Source: Bretschneidera sinensis (Eukaryota > Streptophyta > Magnoliopsida > Brassicales > Akaniaceae). Taken from it: a stretch of DNA of 64,000 nt. How positions within the stretch are numbered: position 1 is the stretch's first letter; the number at the start of each line of letters is the position of its first letter. The notes under the pieces are model-generated. The model worked only from the letters and a program-made list of their open reading frames with translations, was not told the DNA's origin and did not search any database. Shown here piece by piece: positions 35,969 to 46,544 of the stretch. The stretch spans positions 27,374,727-27,438,726 of the forward strand of contig CM043703.1 in the NCBI GenBank assembly GCA_023935145.1, given 5' to 3'. The position numbers were made by a program, and so were the translations under genes.

Positions 35969-36799
35969 AGAAACAGGTTGAAGGTTTCGCAGTCTTCCTA
36001 CATAGAAAAGATGATATCTAAGTTTTCTATGGAAGATAGCAAACTAGTAAAGGTTCCTCTTGTTGGTCATTTCAAGTTCTCTAGTGATCAATGTCCAATA
36101 TCAGAGGCGGAGAAGAAGGAAATGGAGAAGGTCCCTTACTCTAGTGTGGTTGGATCAGTCATGTTCACCATGGTAAGCACTAGACTCGACATTGCTCATG
36201 CAATTAGTGTTCTCATAAGGTTTATGAGTAATCTCGGAATGGAGCATTGGCTTGGGATGAAGTGGTTGCTGAGGTACTTGAAGGGAAGCCTAGATGTGGG
36301 GCTTGTGTACAAGAAGAGGGGTATGTCCATCATTATAGAGGGTTATGCTGATTCAGACTATGGAGCAGACCGGGATAAGAGAAGATCGATTACCTCCTAC
36401 TTCTTCAACTTAAACAGATGTCGTATAAGTTGGAAGGCTCAATTGCAGCCGGTGGTAGCACTCTTAACAACCGAGGCTGAGTACATAGCGTCAACGGAAG
36501 CCATAAAGGAGGCTATGTGGTACAAAGGGTTGTTGGAAGAGTTGAAGGTCCTAAAAGAGCAGGTGGTAGTGTATTTGGATAGCCAAAGTGTGTTGCACTT
36601 ATGTAGGAACCCAGTGTTCCATGAGAGGACTAATCATATGGATGTTCGGTATCATTTCATTCAGGAAAATGTTATGAAAGGATGCATTCATGTGGACAAA
36701 GTCGCAACGGAAGAAAATCCTGCATATTTAGGTACTAAAGTTCTGCCTCTAAGCAAGTTCAATCATTGCCTTGGACTTCTTAGGATTGGAGTCAGATGA
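35969..36799 (+). pseudogene. Copia B RT end plus RNase H fragment (open frame)
   Basis: An uninterrupted frame of ~275 codons: 'SQSSYIEKMISKFSMED', 'VPYSSVVGSVMFTMV' (end of the RVT_2 region), then RNase H with 'EGYADSDYGAD' (catalytic Asp), 'TTEAEYIASTEA' (Glu) and 'VYLDSQSV' (Asp), and a C-terminus ending 'LGLLRIGVR'. It is better preserved than the unit 7 copy, which has a frameshift and stops here. The catalytic RT core lies upstream of the truncation and is absent. The apparent start codon at 35954 is array sequence, not the element's own start. Confidence 0.88.
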
Positions 36800-36880
36800 T
36801 ATGGTGACTCAAGTTGAGTTTGGATCCTAATTTCTCGGCACAATGGGTTCGGGTTTAATCACTTAGACAAATGTAGAGAT

Positions 36881-37735
36881 TGTTGGTATTTGTCTAAGGA
36901 TTAAACGTGTTGAAGAGTTCAACATCAGGTCCAGGTGTGCGCCGCGGCACAGGTGGTGTGCACTGCGGCCACCAGCAAAGAAGGAAGTCCAGGAAGGTGT
37001 ACACCGCGGCGCAGCCTCCTGCACGCCGTGGTGCCCAGCAAGGATGAAGGCCTGGAGGAGTTTCTGCCCTGTGTGCATCGCGGCCAGCCATGTTCTGAGC
37101 CGAGGCGCCAGGCACACCTGATGCTTCCTGATCAGCACTTTGGATTGGTGCGTGGGACTTGGTTAAAATGCACAGGATCATGTAGACTTGTTAAAGGGCT
37201 ATGATTGATTGGTCCTCAAGATCTAAGGGTTGAGATTGACTTCAAGATTGGTTCAAGAAGTGGTTGCATTATATAAAGGATTATCTAGGAGCAATAACAT
37301 AATGTGTGTGAAATAGAACACATGGTGTGTGAGAGTGCAAAGACACTAAACACAAGAGAGACTCATTCAAGAGAGGCTGGTTGTTTAGAGAGAGAGTAGT
37401 CTAGATTGGGGATTCAAGGGCTTTGTAAATGAAATTTTCTTGGGGAAAATTCCAGGGAAACACGTAGTTCTTATCACTTTCTTTTTATCTTCTGTCGTTC
37501 TTCAAGAACAAAAGGGTTCTTGAAGAGGTGTTACTATAATTGTAAGAACTCAATTGATTTAGTGCAAAGAGCTCGGAGGAGCTCGTGGGGACGAAGGCAC
37601 ATTGCCGAACCTCGATAACAATTGTTTGTGTTCTTTCTTTGATTGGTTTGATTCCTGTTTATTACAAGTCATTCTAGACTTGGGTGTTTGGAAAGATCAC
37701 AACCTGGGATTCCGGAAGAAGGTGAGTTTCCAACA
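36881..37735 (+). repeat. Copia B 3' LTR, unit 5
   Basis: 855 bp, TGTTGG...CCAACA. It contains a GC-rich U3 stretch (36935-37110) with repeated GTG-x-GC-x2-CG-x-GGC-like motifs, a TATA region 'TTATATAAAGG' near 37270 and a GA-rich leader. Confidence 0.9.
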
Positions 37736-38337
37736 GCTAGTTTTTGGTACAGCAATTTTGATGGTTACCAGATCATGGGCCGAGACATCTGCCAAATCCA
37801 CGACAGAGATAGCCTTCAAATTCGCGGACTTGTAGCTTGTGCTATAGTCGCGATGGTAGCTTAATCAATGATCGAAAAGGTCGAATAGACACGATTGGGG
37901 ATTGTTGGTTCAATAGTTTTGAGTATAGTCACCAGGTCCTTGATGATACTATCCTTTGTCTAGATCTGGCTTGGACATCTGACAGAAGCTGTATCTGATT
38001 TTGTGTTTTCTTTTTGGAATTATGTTGTTTTAATTAATTTTTTGTAGTACTATAGTTTTTTTATTAAAAAAAAATTACATTCTTATTGCTTGATTTATAT
38101 AGTTGTTGAACCAATTGTGAAATTTTTTTGTTGTAATTGTTTAAAATTAAGATTATTGTTGTTTATGATAATTAACACATATTTTGAGTTTGAAATTTAT
38201 TGTTAGAATTAAGATTACTATTTTCATTTTTAAAATTAAGATAAATTTTCAGTATGAAAAGGTAAAAGTATTTATCAATAATTAATTGACTATGAACGTT
38301 AATTTGGAGTTCTTTAAACAATTACTTTATTTACATA

Positions 38338-39195
38338 TGTTGGAAATCACCTTGACAAGATGCCCAGGTGGTGATCTTCCAAACACCCAAGTCTTGAATG
38401 ACTTGTAGAAAGAATTTCAGCAATCGAACACAAGAACAGAAAATCAAAGAAAGAAAGAAGACAAGTAATTTGTTGTCGAGGTTCGGCAATGTGCCTACGT
38501 CCCCATGAGTTCCTCCGAACTCTCTGCACTATCTCAATGGTTCTTACAAAGTTACAGCAATCCCCTTCAAGAATCCAAGTTCTTGGAGAACCAAGAAGAG
38601 AACAAGAAAGTGATAGACCTATTACAATGCTTTCTATCAATTCTCTACTAACCTCTCTTCTTTACAACCAGCCTCACTACAAGAGTCCCTCTTGTGTTTA
38701 TGTCTCTCACAAAATTCTCTCTTGTGTTTACAATGATCTCACAATGTCACAACCTGTGTGGTTCTCTCACACACCTTTTTCCACCACTTGAAATGAGGCT
38801 AGGAAACCCTTTTTATAGCCTCTTAATTCTTGGACAATCTTGTGAATCATTCTTGACCCTTTGATCATGTTCTTCCTTTAATCTCAGCCCTTCATCACTC
38901 TCCAAGTGATGCTGTGCATTTTGGTGTGGTGCTGTGTGCTGCAGCGTGACCTGATGCAGCAGCCTCCTGATGTTGTGCGCACACCTCCTGCCTGTGGGCA
39001 GAAACTTCCACAGCAGTGTGCCTGACCTTCCCATGCTCAAAATTGAAGCACACACATGTGTGCAACCTTATAACTTGCTGAAATTTGATTTCCCACAATT
39101 GGTTTGGACATTAACCAACCTTTGAACCATGTTTGGACCTGTTCAAACCTTGACCATGTTTGAACCATGTTTAAACCTTAGACAAAAAACCAACA
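38338..39195 (-). repeat. Copia A 3' LTR
   Basis: 858 bp. On the minus strand it reads TGTTGG...CCAACA. The TATA-like 'GGCTATAAAAAGGG' is at 38808-38821 (minus strand). Confidence 0.93.
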
Positions 39196-39208
39196 ATCTC
39201 TACCTTTG
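39196..39208 (-). promoter_or_regulatory. Copia A polypurine tract
   Basis: The minus strand reads CAAAGGTAGAGAT immediately before the 3' LTR. This is the purine-rich site for plus-strand priming, and it is nearly identical in copia B (62787-62798). Confidence 0.75.
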
Positions 39209-39276
39209 TCTAAGCGTTTAAACCCGAACCATTTGTGCAGAGACCTTCGGGATCCAAACTCGTCTTGAGTCATCAA

Positions 39277-42200
39277 TCAACTGACTCCAATCCTAAGTAA
39301 TTCAAGGCAATGATTGAACTTACTTAGAGGTAAGACTTTAGTACCCAAGTCAGCAGGATTTTCTTCCGTGGCAACCTTGTCGACATGGATGCATCCTTTC
39401 GTAACATTTTCCCAAATGAAATGATACCGAACATCCATGTGCTTCATCCCCTCATGGAACACCAGATACCTCCACAAGTGCCCCACACTTTGGCTATCCA
39501 AAGATACCACCACCTGCTCTTTTAGGACCTCCCACTCGTCCAACAACCCTTTGCACCCCATAGCCTCCTTTATGGCTTCCGTAGCCGCTATGCATTCTGC
39601 CCTGGTTGTTATGAGTGCTACCACTGGCTGCCACTGAGCCTCCATGTACCTCAGCAACCACTTCATCCCAAGACAACGCTCTTTTCCGGGATTGCTCACA
39701 CATTTGCTGAAAACATCCATTGCCCAAGAAACACTTGACCTGTTTCTCTTCCTTTCCCGGATGATTCTCCTCATCCCAAGGATCTTTTGTGCAAGGTTGA
39801 GATCCTTCCTCTCGAACTCCTCACTGAGTTGAGATGTAAACCTTTCCATCCTCTTCCTGCTGTTCCAAACTAACAGCCCATCAATGACATAGGTGAGGAT
39901 ACTCACCATCTTCTCCACCTTGTGTCCAGGTGAGAAAGTTTCTGTGAAACCTATGTCTTCTCTTCTTGTGAACCCATTCGCCACCAGCTTAGCCTTGTTC
40001 CGGACTTCATCTCTTGGAGGGCACCCTTCTTTGATCTTGTAAGTGCACTTACATTCCACAACTTTTTGATTTCCTGGAATTTTCACCAATTCCCAGAAGT
40101 TTTTCTTCCTCAAAGAATCCATTTCTTCCTCCATAGCTAGCTGCCACTTTGACGAATCCTTACACTCCATGGCATCCGTGTAAGTTTCTTGTTCACTCAT
40201 CTCTCCTTCTGTCCAAGGAGCTGCTGCATCCGCAAACCCACATATTGAAGGTGGTCTGACCAGCCTTCTTTCCCAGTCTCTTATGAGCTGAAAGTCCTTC
40301 TAACTTGCTGCAGCATCCTTTTCTTGTTCAGTCTCTTCTTGAGTTTCTTGAGCTTGGCAATCATCCAAGGGCTCTACCTGGTCCGACCCCTCTTGCCTCC
40401 TTTGCTCTACCTGAACAGAATCTCCCTTGATGCTATGCTCAACAATTTCTGAATTGGTTTGCTCACTAGCCCCTGCAAGGTTAGTTTTCTCCAAGTAGGG
40501 AAATAATAATTCATTAAAGACAACATCCCTACTTACTATGAGTTTAAATCCTTCTTTTTCTAAGGACCACAACCTGTACCCTTTAGCCCCTTCCCCATAT
40601 CCTAGAAACACATATTTTCTAGATCCTGGGCTAAGCTTATCCTCCTTTTGGAGTGCATACGCAGCACACCCAAAAGTCCTAAGGTTGTCCAACTCAGGGG
40701 GTTTTCCACTCCACATCTCCATAGGAGTCTTTTGGAACACAATCCTAGAGGGTGATCTATTAATCAAATATGCAGCTGTAGCTACAGCTTCTCCCCAAAA
40801 ATATTTTGGTAACCCGGATCCATCTAACATGCACCTAACCTTTTCCATAAGGGTCTTATTCATCAACTCAGCAACTCCATTTTGCTGAGGAGTTTCCACA
40901 ACTGTCCTATGTCCTAGAATTCCATTTAACCTACAGAATTGATCATGTTCTTGGTTAAAAATTTCTAAGCCATTATCGGTTCTTATCCCCTTAACTACTC
41001 TACCCATTTGAGTCTCAACCAGCCCTTTCCAGACCACTAATTTATTCAAGGCATCTAATTTATTCTTAACCAAATAAACCCATACTTTTCTTGAATAATC
41101 ATCAATTAAAGACAGAAAGTAAATGTTACCTCCCTGTGTTGGTATCCTTGCTGGTCCCCAAAGGTCCGCATGAATGTAGTCAAGAATGCCCTTAGACTTG
41201 TGCACTCCGGTGTTGAAGCTGACCCGATGTTGCTGCCCAAAAACACATCTCTTACAAAAATCCAGTTCTTCTACTTTGTCACCACCAAGTAGACCTTCCT
41301 TGCTAAGCACTTGCAGGCCCTTTTCGCTCATGTGTCCCAAGTGAGTGTGCTAAAGGGTTGCCTTATCCAGCTCAGCCATCAAGCTTGCTGCTTGATCATT
41401 GGTTTCTGTTTCTCCGATCATCTCATAGAGTCCATCGTTTCTTGCTGCCTTGATCACTACCAAAGATCCCTTGGCCACCTTGATCTTTCCTCCCTCTATC
41501 TTGCATGTATAGCCCATGGAATCCAGCTGCCCCAATGAGATCAAGTTCCTCTTCAAATCTGGAACATACCTCACATTTTCCAGCAGCCTTGTGACTCCAT
41601 CAAACATCCTCAATTGGATATCTCCAATCCCTCTCACTTGGCAAGAATTATCATTCCCCAAGAAGACCCTTCCATCATTGATCTTCTTGAAATTCTTGAA
41701 CCATTCTTTGTGAGGGCTCATATGATTAGTGCACCCGGTATCCAAGATCCATTTCCCGCTACCTTCTTGCCCCTTGCTCACACTTGAGCACACAACAAGA
41801 ACATCATCATCTTGCTGTTCTGTTTTGGCAACCGAAGCCTCTCCATTCTTGGTATGGCTTCCACCTCTATCCCTTGTCATCTTCTTGCAATCTTTCTTGA
41901 CATGACCCTTCTTATGGCAGTAGTAGCAGCTCTTCCCTCCAAATCTCAGTTTGGAATGCATTCTCCCATGGCTTTCTCCTCTACCTCTGTCCCGGTAGTA
42001 GCCATGCATGCTGCTGTGCACTCTCCCATGGCTCTCTCCTCTACCTCTGTCCCGGTAGTAGCCATGGTTGCTGCCATACCAAGTTGCTGGCCTTCTTTTA
42101 AAGAACAGCCCTTTACCACTTGATGCACTCCTTTTCTTGGCATCAAGATTATCTTGCAACTCTTTCTTAGGATCAAATTTAAAAGCAAAGATTTGTTTCC

Positions 42201-42507
42201 GAAGATACCTCTTATGTGGGAGAGTCTTGGCAAGAAACAATTCATCTAGTTTCTTCCATAATGCAGCTGGATCTTCTAAGTCTCCGCACTCCCTTGTGTC
42301 ATTATCCGACATGTGCAAGAAAATGGTGCTGTAAGCCATCTTCTTCATCTCGGTCCGCTGGTCCTCCGTGACACTTGCTGGAAAAGCATCATCTTCTCCA
42401 ATAGCCAAGTCCACTTTTTGTTGCATAAGAACCTCCTTGATCTTCCGCTTCCATAGGGAAAAATCTCCATTTCCATCAAACTTCTTAATACCGAAATTTG
42501 AACCCAT
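39277..42507 (-). pseudogene. Copia A gag-pol polyprotein, in-frame deletions and two TAG codons
   Basis: One minus-strand frame of 1077 codons from 'MGSNFGIKKFDG' (42507) to the stop at 39277. Gag (UBN2-type) is followed by the knuckle 'CYYCHKKGHVKKDC' with all four ligands. The protease has D-T-G ('WILDTGCTNHMSP'). A TAG at 41350-41352 replaces the Trp expected before 'H-x2-LGH'. The integrase (41340-40300) keeps D ('HADLWGP'), D ('RTDNGLE') and E ('PQQNGVAEL'). A second TAG is at 40300. The RT starts with 'MEEEMDSLRKKNFWEL' but jumps from the F-S-P motif straight to 'ILTYVIDGLLV', losing the fingers and palm. RNase H lacks its N-terminal half ('WLLRYMEA' joined to 'QPVVALITT'). Gag also lacks ~55 residues after 'QDNLD'. 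All three losses keep the frame. Copia B supplies the comparison. Confidence 0.92.
41957..42066 (-). repeat. 60-bp tandem duplication in copia A gag
   Basis: Two copies with a period of exactly 60 bp encode 'GYYRDRGRGESHGR' twice, just before the zinc knuckle. Copia B has a single, degenerate copy. The segment is basic and Arg/Gly-rich, so it may strengthen RNA binding (inference). Confidence 0.85.
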
Positions 42508-42824
42508 CTTGCGGAGATGATCCCTTGTCTTATGCAGTACCCACAAATGCTTTCTTCAACCTCAAGAACACAGATCGAAGATGGATCTTAACCGTTCTTG
42601 AATCACTTTCAAGAACACGACCAGATCTTGATCTTTACACCGTTCTTGAATCACCCTCAAGAACACGATCAGATATTGATCTTAACACCGTTCTTGATTT
42701 ACCTCAAGAACACGATCATATATAGATCTTAACTCCGTTCTTGAATCACCCAAGAAGTTGATCTTTGATTCTTGGAGTCTTGGCTCCGTACCTTCTACTT
42801 CATGTTCCGATAACCAGCTGCTGT

Positions 42825-42858
42825 GCTCTGATACCACTGTCCAAAGCTCTGATACCAC
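42825..42858 (-). promoter_or_regulatory. Copia A primer binding site, present twice
   Basis: The minus strand reads GTGGTATCAGAGC directly after the 5' LTR (42858-42846) and again at 42837-42825. Both match the plant initiator tRNA-Met site TGGTATCAGAGC. The first is in the normal place. Confidence 0.88.
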
Positions 42859-43716
42859 TGTTGGAAATCACCTTGACAAGATGCCCAGGTGGTGATCTTC
42901 CAAACACCCAAGTCTTGAATGACTTGTAGAAAGAATTTCAGCAATCGAACACAAGAACAGAAAATCAAAGAAAGAAAGAAGACAAGTAATTTGTTGTCGA
43001 GGTTCGGCAATGTGCCTACGTCCCCATGAGTTCCTCCGAACTCTCTGCACTATCTCAATGGTTCTTACAAAGTTACAGCAATCCCCTTCAAGAATCCAAG
43101 TTCTTGAAGAACCAAGAAGAGAACAAGAAAGTGATAGACCTATTACAATGCTTTCTATCAATTCTCTACTAACCTCTCTTCTTTACAACCAGCCTCACTA
43201 CAAGAGACCTTCTTGTGTTTATGTCTCTCACAAAATTCTCTCTTGTGTTTACAATGATCTCACAATGTCACAACCTGTGTGGTTCTCTCACACACCTTTT
43301 TCCACCACTCGAAATGAGGCTAGGAAACCCTTTTTATAGCCTCTTAATTCTTGGACAATCTTGTGAATCATTCTTGACCCTTTGATCATGTTCTTCCTTT
43401 AATCTCAGCCCTTCATCACTCTCCAAGTGATGCTGTGCATTTTGGTGTGGTGCTGTGTGCTGCAGCGTGACCTGATGCAGCAGCCTCCTGATGTTGTGCG
43501 CACACCTCCTGCCTGTGGGCAGAAACTTCCACAGCAGTGTGTCTGACCTTCCCATGCCCAAAATTGAAGCACACACATGTGTGCAACCTTATAACTTGCT
43601 GAACTTTGATATCCCACAATTGGTTTGGACATTAACCAACCTTTGAACCATGTTTGGACCTGCTCAAACCTTGACCATGTTTGAACCATGTTTAAACCTT
43701 AGACAAAAAACCAACA
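42859..43716 (-). repeat. Copia A 5' LTR
   Basis: 858 bp, nearly identical to 38338-39195. TATA-like GGCTATAAAAAGGG near 43328-43341 on the minus strand. Confidence 0.93.
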
Positions 43717-44018
43717 ACATACTTTTTAACCTAAATACAAACTGATAACTAACGAGATTTCTAACTGAGAGAGATAACAAAATTCAAATTTATGAATGGA
43801 AAATAATTTTTTGCTTGTGGATTCTTAAAAAAAAAAAAAAATAGAAAGGTATTAAGTGAAAATGAGAAACTATATTTTTCCAGCAAACTAGGAATCATAT
43901 TCTCTATCTTCTTCACATAACTTTTTCTCAATTGATATTGTTCCACTAGTAAATTCTTAAAGCATCAACTCTTTGTTCTCTTTATTGAATACAAGTTATT
44001 GACTGTCTAATATTTATT

Positions 44019-44152
44019 ATGAGGAAATTTGTGAATTCGTAAACCATTTTATCAGTGAGTTCTTGGAGGTGCAAGACCGATATTCGGCTTCAAAATGTAG
44101 TGGCCACTAGCTGGAGACCTACTCCTAGGGGTTGGGTTAGAGTAAATATTGA
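44019..44152 (+). pseudogene. RNase H-like pseudogene, unit 5 (5' part only)
   Basis: Matches the first ~45 codons of the unit 6 copy ('MRKFVN' start context and the region before 'VNIDGA'). It is cut at 44152 where the truncated copia begins ('AATATTGACCAACTTTGAG'), with a short shared CTTTGAG/AC-type overlap. Confidence 0.7.
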
Positions 44153-44158
44153 CCAACT

Positions 44159-45341
44159 TTGAGATATAGTTTTGCGGCTGCGGATGCAGCAGCTCCTTGG
44201 ATAAAAGGAGGGATAAATGAACAAGAGACTTACATTAATGCCATGGGATGTAAGGATTCGTCAAGGAGGAAGGTATCTATGGAGGAAGAAATGGATTCTT
44301 TGAGGAAAAACAGCTCTTGGGAATTGGTGCACATTCCAAGAAAACAGAGAGTTGTGGATTGTAAGTGCACTTACAAGATCAAAGAAGGGAACCCTCCAGG
44401 GGACAAAGTCTGGGACAAGGCTAAGCTTGTGACGAAAGGGGTTCACGCAAAGAGACGACATAGATTTCATGGAATTTTTCTCACCGATTCAGAAGGTGGA
44501 GGAAATGGTGAGTATCCTCATCTATGCTAATGATATGCTGTGGGTTGATAACAGCAGGGAGAGGATGGAAAGGTTCACATCTTAACTAAGTGAGGAGTTC
44601 GAGAGGAAGGATCTTGGCCTTGCAAAAAAGATCCTTGGGATGAAAAGAATTCGGGAAAGGGAGAGAAACGGGTTGAAGGTTTCTTGATCTTCCTACATAG
44701 AAAAGTTGTTGTATGAGTTTTCTATGGAAGATGGTAAACCAGTGAAGATTCCCCTTGCTGGTCATTTCAAGTTCTCCAGCGAACAATGTCCTGAAATGGA
44801 TGAGGAGAAGAAGGAAATGGAAAAGGTCCCTTACTCTAGTGCGGTTGGATCAGTCATGTCCATGATGATAAGCACTAAACCCGACATTTCTCAAGCAATT
44901 AGAGTTCTCAATAGATTTGTGACTAATCCCAGAAAAGAGCTTTGGCTTGGGATGAAGTGGTTGCTGAGGTACGTGAAGACTCCGTTGCAGCTGGTGGTAG
45001 CATTCTCAACAACCGGGTCAGAGTATATAGTGGCTACGGAAGCAATTAAAGAGGCTATGTGGTGCAAAGGGTTGTTGGAAGAGTCGAAGGTACTAAAAGA
45101 GTAGGTGGTGGTGTATTCGATTAGCCAAAGTGCGTTGCACTAGTGTAAGAATCTGGGGTTCCATGAGGGGACAAAGCATATGGATGTTCGATACCATTTC
45201 ATTCGGGAAAATGTTATGAAAGGATGCATTCATATGGACAAGGTGGCCACGGAAGAAAATCCTGCAGATTTAGGTACTAAAGTTCTACCTCTAAGTAAGT
45301 TTAATCATTGCCTTGGACTTCTTAGGATTGGAGTCGGTTGA
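44159..45341 (+). pseudogene. Copia RT/RNase H remnant, A subgroup
   Basis: RT begins 'MEEEMDSLRKNSSWEL' and 'CKCTYKIKEG'. The same core deletion as in copia A is seen: an F-S-P region runs into 'MVSILIYANDMLWV', where the YVDD motif has become Y-A-N-D. A frameshift near 44450 and a TAA at 44584 break the frame. A later open stretch (44706-45104) holds 'MEDGKPVKIPLAGHFKFSS' and 'VPYSSAVGSVMSMM', and 'WLLRYVKTPLQLVVAFSTT' shows the RNase H N-terminal deletion. The C-terminus matches 'DLGTKVLPLSKF'. Stops at 45102, and others follow. Confidence 0.85.
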
Positions 45342-45422
45342 TATGGTGATTCCAGTTGAGTTTGGATCCTGAGTTCTCTGCACAATGGGTTCTGGTTTAA
45401 TCGCTTAGACAAAGGTAGAGAT

Positions 45423-46321
45423 TGTTGGTATTTGTCTAAGGTTTAAACAAGGTTTGAAAAGGTTTAGCATAAGGCCTTGAAGCCGCGGCTCAAGGTGTGC
45501 GCGCCTTGTCTCTAGGAGGTCCAGAAGATGGGAGAGTAGTTGTGCATTGTGGCCCAAGGTGTGCACGCCATGGCCTGGCCCTGTGCGCCTCAGCTCAGGC
45601 ACCCCAAGTCGCGTCCTCCAGCATGATAGGAAACCTCCCCCCTCTTTAGGCTGCGGTATGCCCTGTTCTAGGTCGTGGCTTGAAGGCACACTTGATCCAT
45701 TTGTTTCATCATTTCAAATGATGCGTGAGGCATGATCAAAATGCAAAGGATTACTTAGAATTGATGAAGGGCTATGGTTGATTGGTCCTCAAGATCTACG
45801 GGTGGATATTGACCTTCAAAATTGGTCAAGAAGTTGGTGCACTATATAAAGGGTCACCTAGCTTCAAAGAGACATAGAATAACAACACAAGTGGCATACA
45901 TAAGATCATCATACAAGAGAATTCAAGTGCAAGTGTGAGACTGCAAAGACACAAAAACACAAGTGAGGCACTAGAATAAATCTCAAAGAGAGGCTGATTG
46001 TTTAGAGAGAGAGTAGTATAGATTGGATTCAGGGGCTTTGTAATAGTTCCTTATCACTTTCTGCTTTCTTTACTTTCGTTCTTCAAGAACTTGAGATTCT
46101 TGAAGAAGATTTGTTGTATCTATAAAGAACCATTGATTTAGTGCAGAGAGTTCGGAGGAACTCATGGGGATGTAGGCTATTGCCGAACCTTGATAACAAT
46201 TGCTGGTGTTCTTTCTTTGATTGGTTTTGATTTCTGTTTTGTTTCGGTTGTATTACAAGTCATTCTAGACTTCAGTGTTTGGAAGATCACCACCTGGGCA
46301 TCTTGAGGTGGTTTCCCAACA
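45423..46321 (+). repeat. 3' LTR of truncated copia, unit 5/6
   Basis: 899 bp, with TATA-like 'ACTATATAAAGGG' near 45841. Its GC-rich U3 block (45480-45690) is poorly alignable with those of the other LTRs, while U5 is well conserved. Confidence 0.88.
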
Positions 46322-46544
46322 TAGCTAGATATAAAGTCCGGCCCTTTCAATCACACGGATAGCATGTTTGTCAAGTGGAAGGCGATAAACTCAATGCCAG
46401 TATGTATATCTCATCGAGCTCTTTCAAATGATATCAATATTGAATTTTTCTAAACACCAATTAACCTTATTTGTACAAAATCTTCTGAAGATAAAAAATT
46501 AAGTCAAATATTTATTCAGTTGCATAAAGGACATTTGAAACCAA
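46322..46544 (+). repeat. Module X2, unit 6 (5' truncated)
   Basis: Only the right third of X2 remains, starting 'TAGCTAGATATAAAGTCCGG', fused to the copia LTR. Confidence 0.65.

Larger units (their letters stand above)
35969..37735 (+). mobile_element. Copia B (Tork-like), 3' half only, unit 5
   Basis: Begins abruptly in the RT region at 'GAAACAGGTTGAAGGTTTC', directly after a short TA run of the array unit, and continues to the end of a complete 855-bp 3' LTR (36881-37735). The base after the LTR starts GCTAG, which is the target duplication of the full-length copia B in unit 7 at the same unit position. So this is a copy of the same insertion event, later truncated by a deletion that also removed ~1.6 kb of array sequence to its left. 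Confidence 0.9.
38338..43716 (-). mobile_element. Copia A (Tork-like), full length with LTRs, non-autonomous
   Basis: A 5379-bp element on the minus strand with two 858-bp LTRs (38338-39195 and 42859-43716) and the 5-bp duplication ACATA at 38333-38337 and 43717-43721. Units 2 and 6 show the uninterrupted target 'TTACATACTTTTTAACC' or a near match. By eye the two LTRs differ at only about ten positions, so this is a young insertion. The internal part encodes gag, protease, integrase, and the remains of RT and RNase H in one frame. The RT core is deleted, so the element cannot copy itself. Confidence 0.95.
33786..46321. repeat. Tandem unit 5 of the array (three copia insertions, heavily deleted)
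   Basis: Left half of the unit 2/6/7 type. The unit is interrupted at 35968 by a 5'-truncated copia B copy, at 38338 by full-length copia A, and at 44153 by a 5'-truncated copia. Both truncated copies mark deletions that removed array sequence up to the interior of the retroelement. The second deletion swallowed the whole right half of this unit and the start of the next. 34360-35360 and 37740-38337 hold no identifiable gene. Confidence 0.85.
44153..46321 (+). mobile_element. Tork-like copia, 3' half only (third family member)
   Basis: Starts inside the polyprotein just before RT and runs through a complete 899-bp 3' LTR (45423-46321, TGTTGG...CCAACA). On the right it abuts module X2 of the next unit ('TAGCTAGATATAAAG'). 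The missing left half and the missing right half of unit 5 were probably lost in one deletion. Its RNase H deletion matches copia A, so it belongs to the A subgroup. Confidence 0.88.

Noticed and set aside
36863..37204. ORFs of ~90 codons in three frames over the GC-rich block
   Set aside because: They lie in the U3 region of a copia LTR. Absence of stops is due to GC richness.
38489..39098. ORFs of 67-100 codons repeated at 43010-43619
   Set aside because: These are the two LTRs of copia A; the duplicate ORFs reflect LTR identity, not genes.
40538..42334. Plus-strand ORFs of 75-116 codons
   Set aside because: They are antisense shadows of the minus-strand copia A polyprotein, which has clear domains.
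42560..42770. Short tandem-like repeats around 'CCGTTCTTGAATCAC'
   Set aside because: Three to four degenerate copies in the copia A leader between primer site and gag; copia B has the same leader repeats. Ordinary untranslated leader, not a CRISPR-like or regulatory array.
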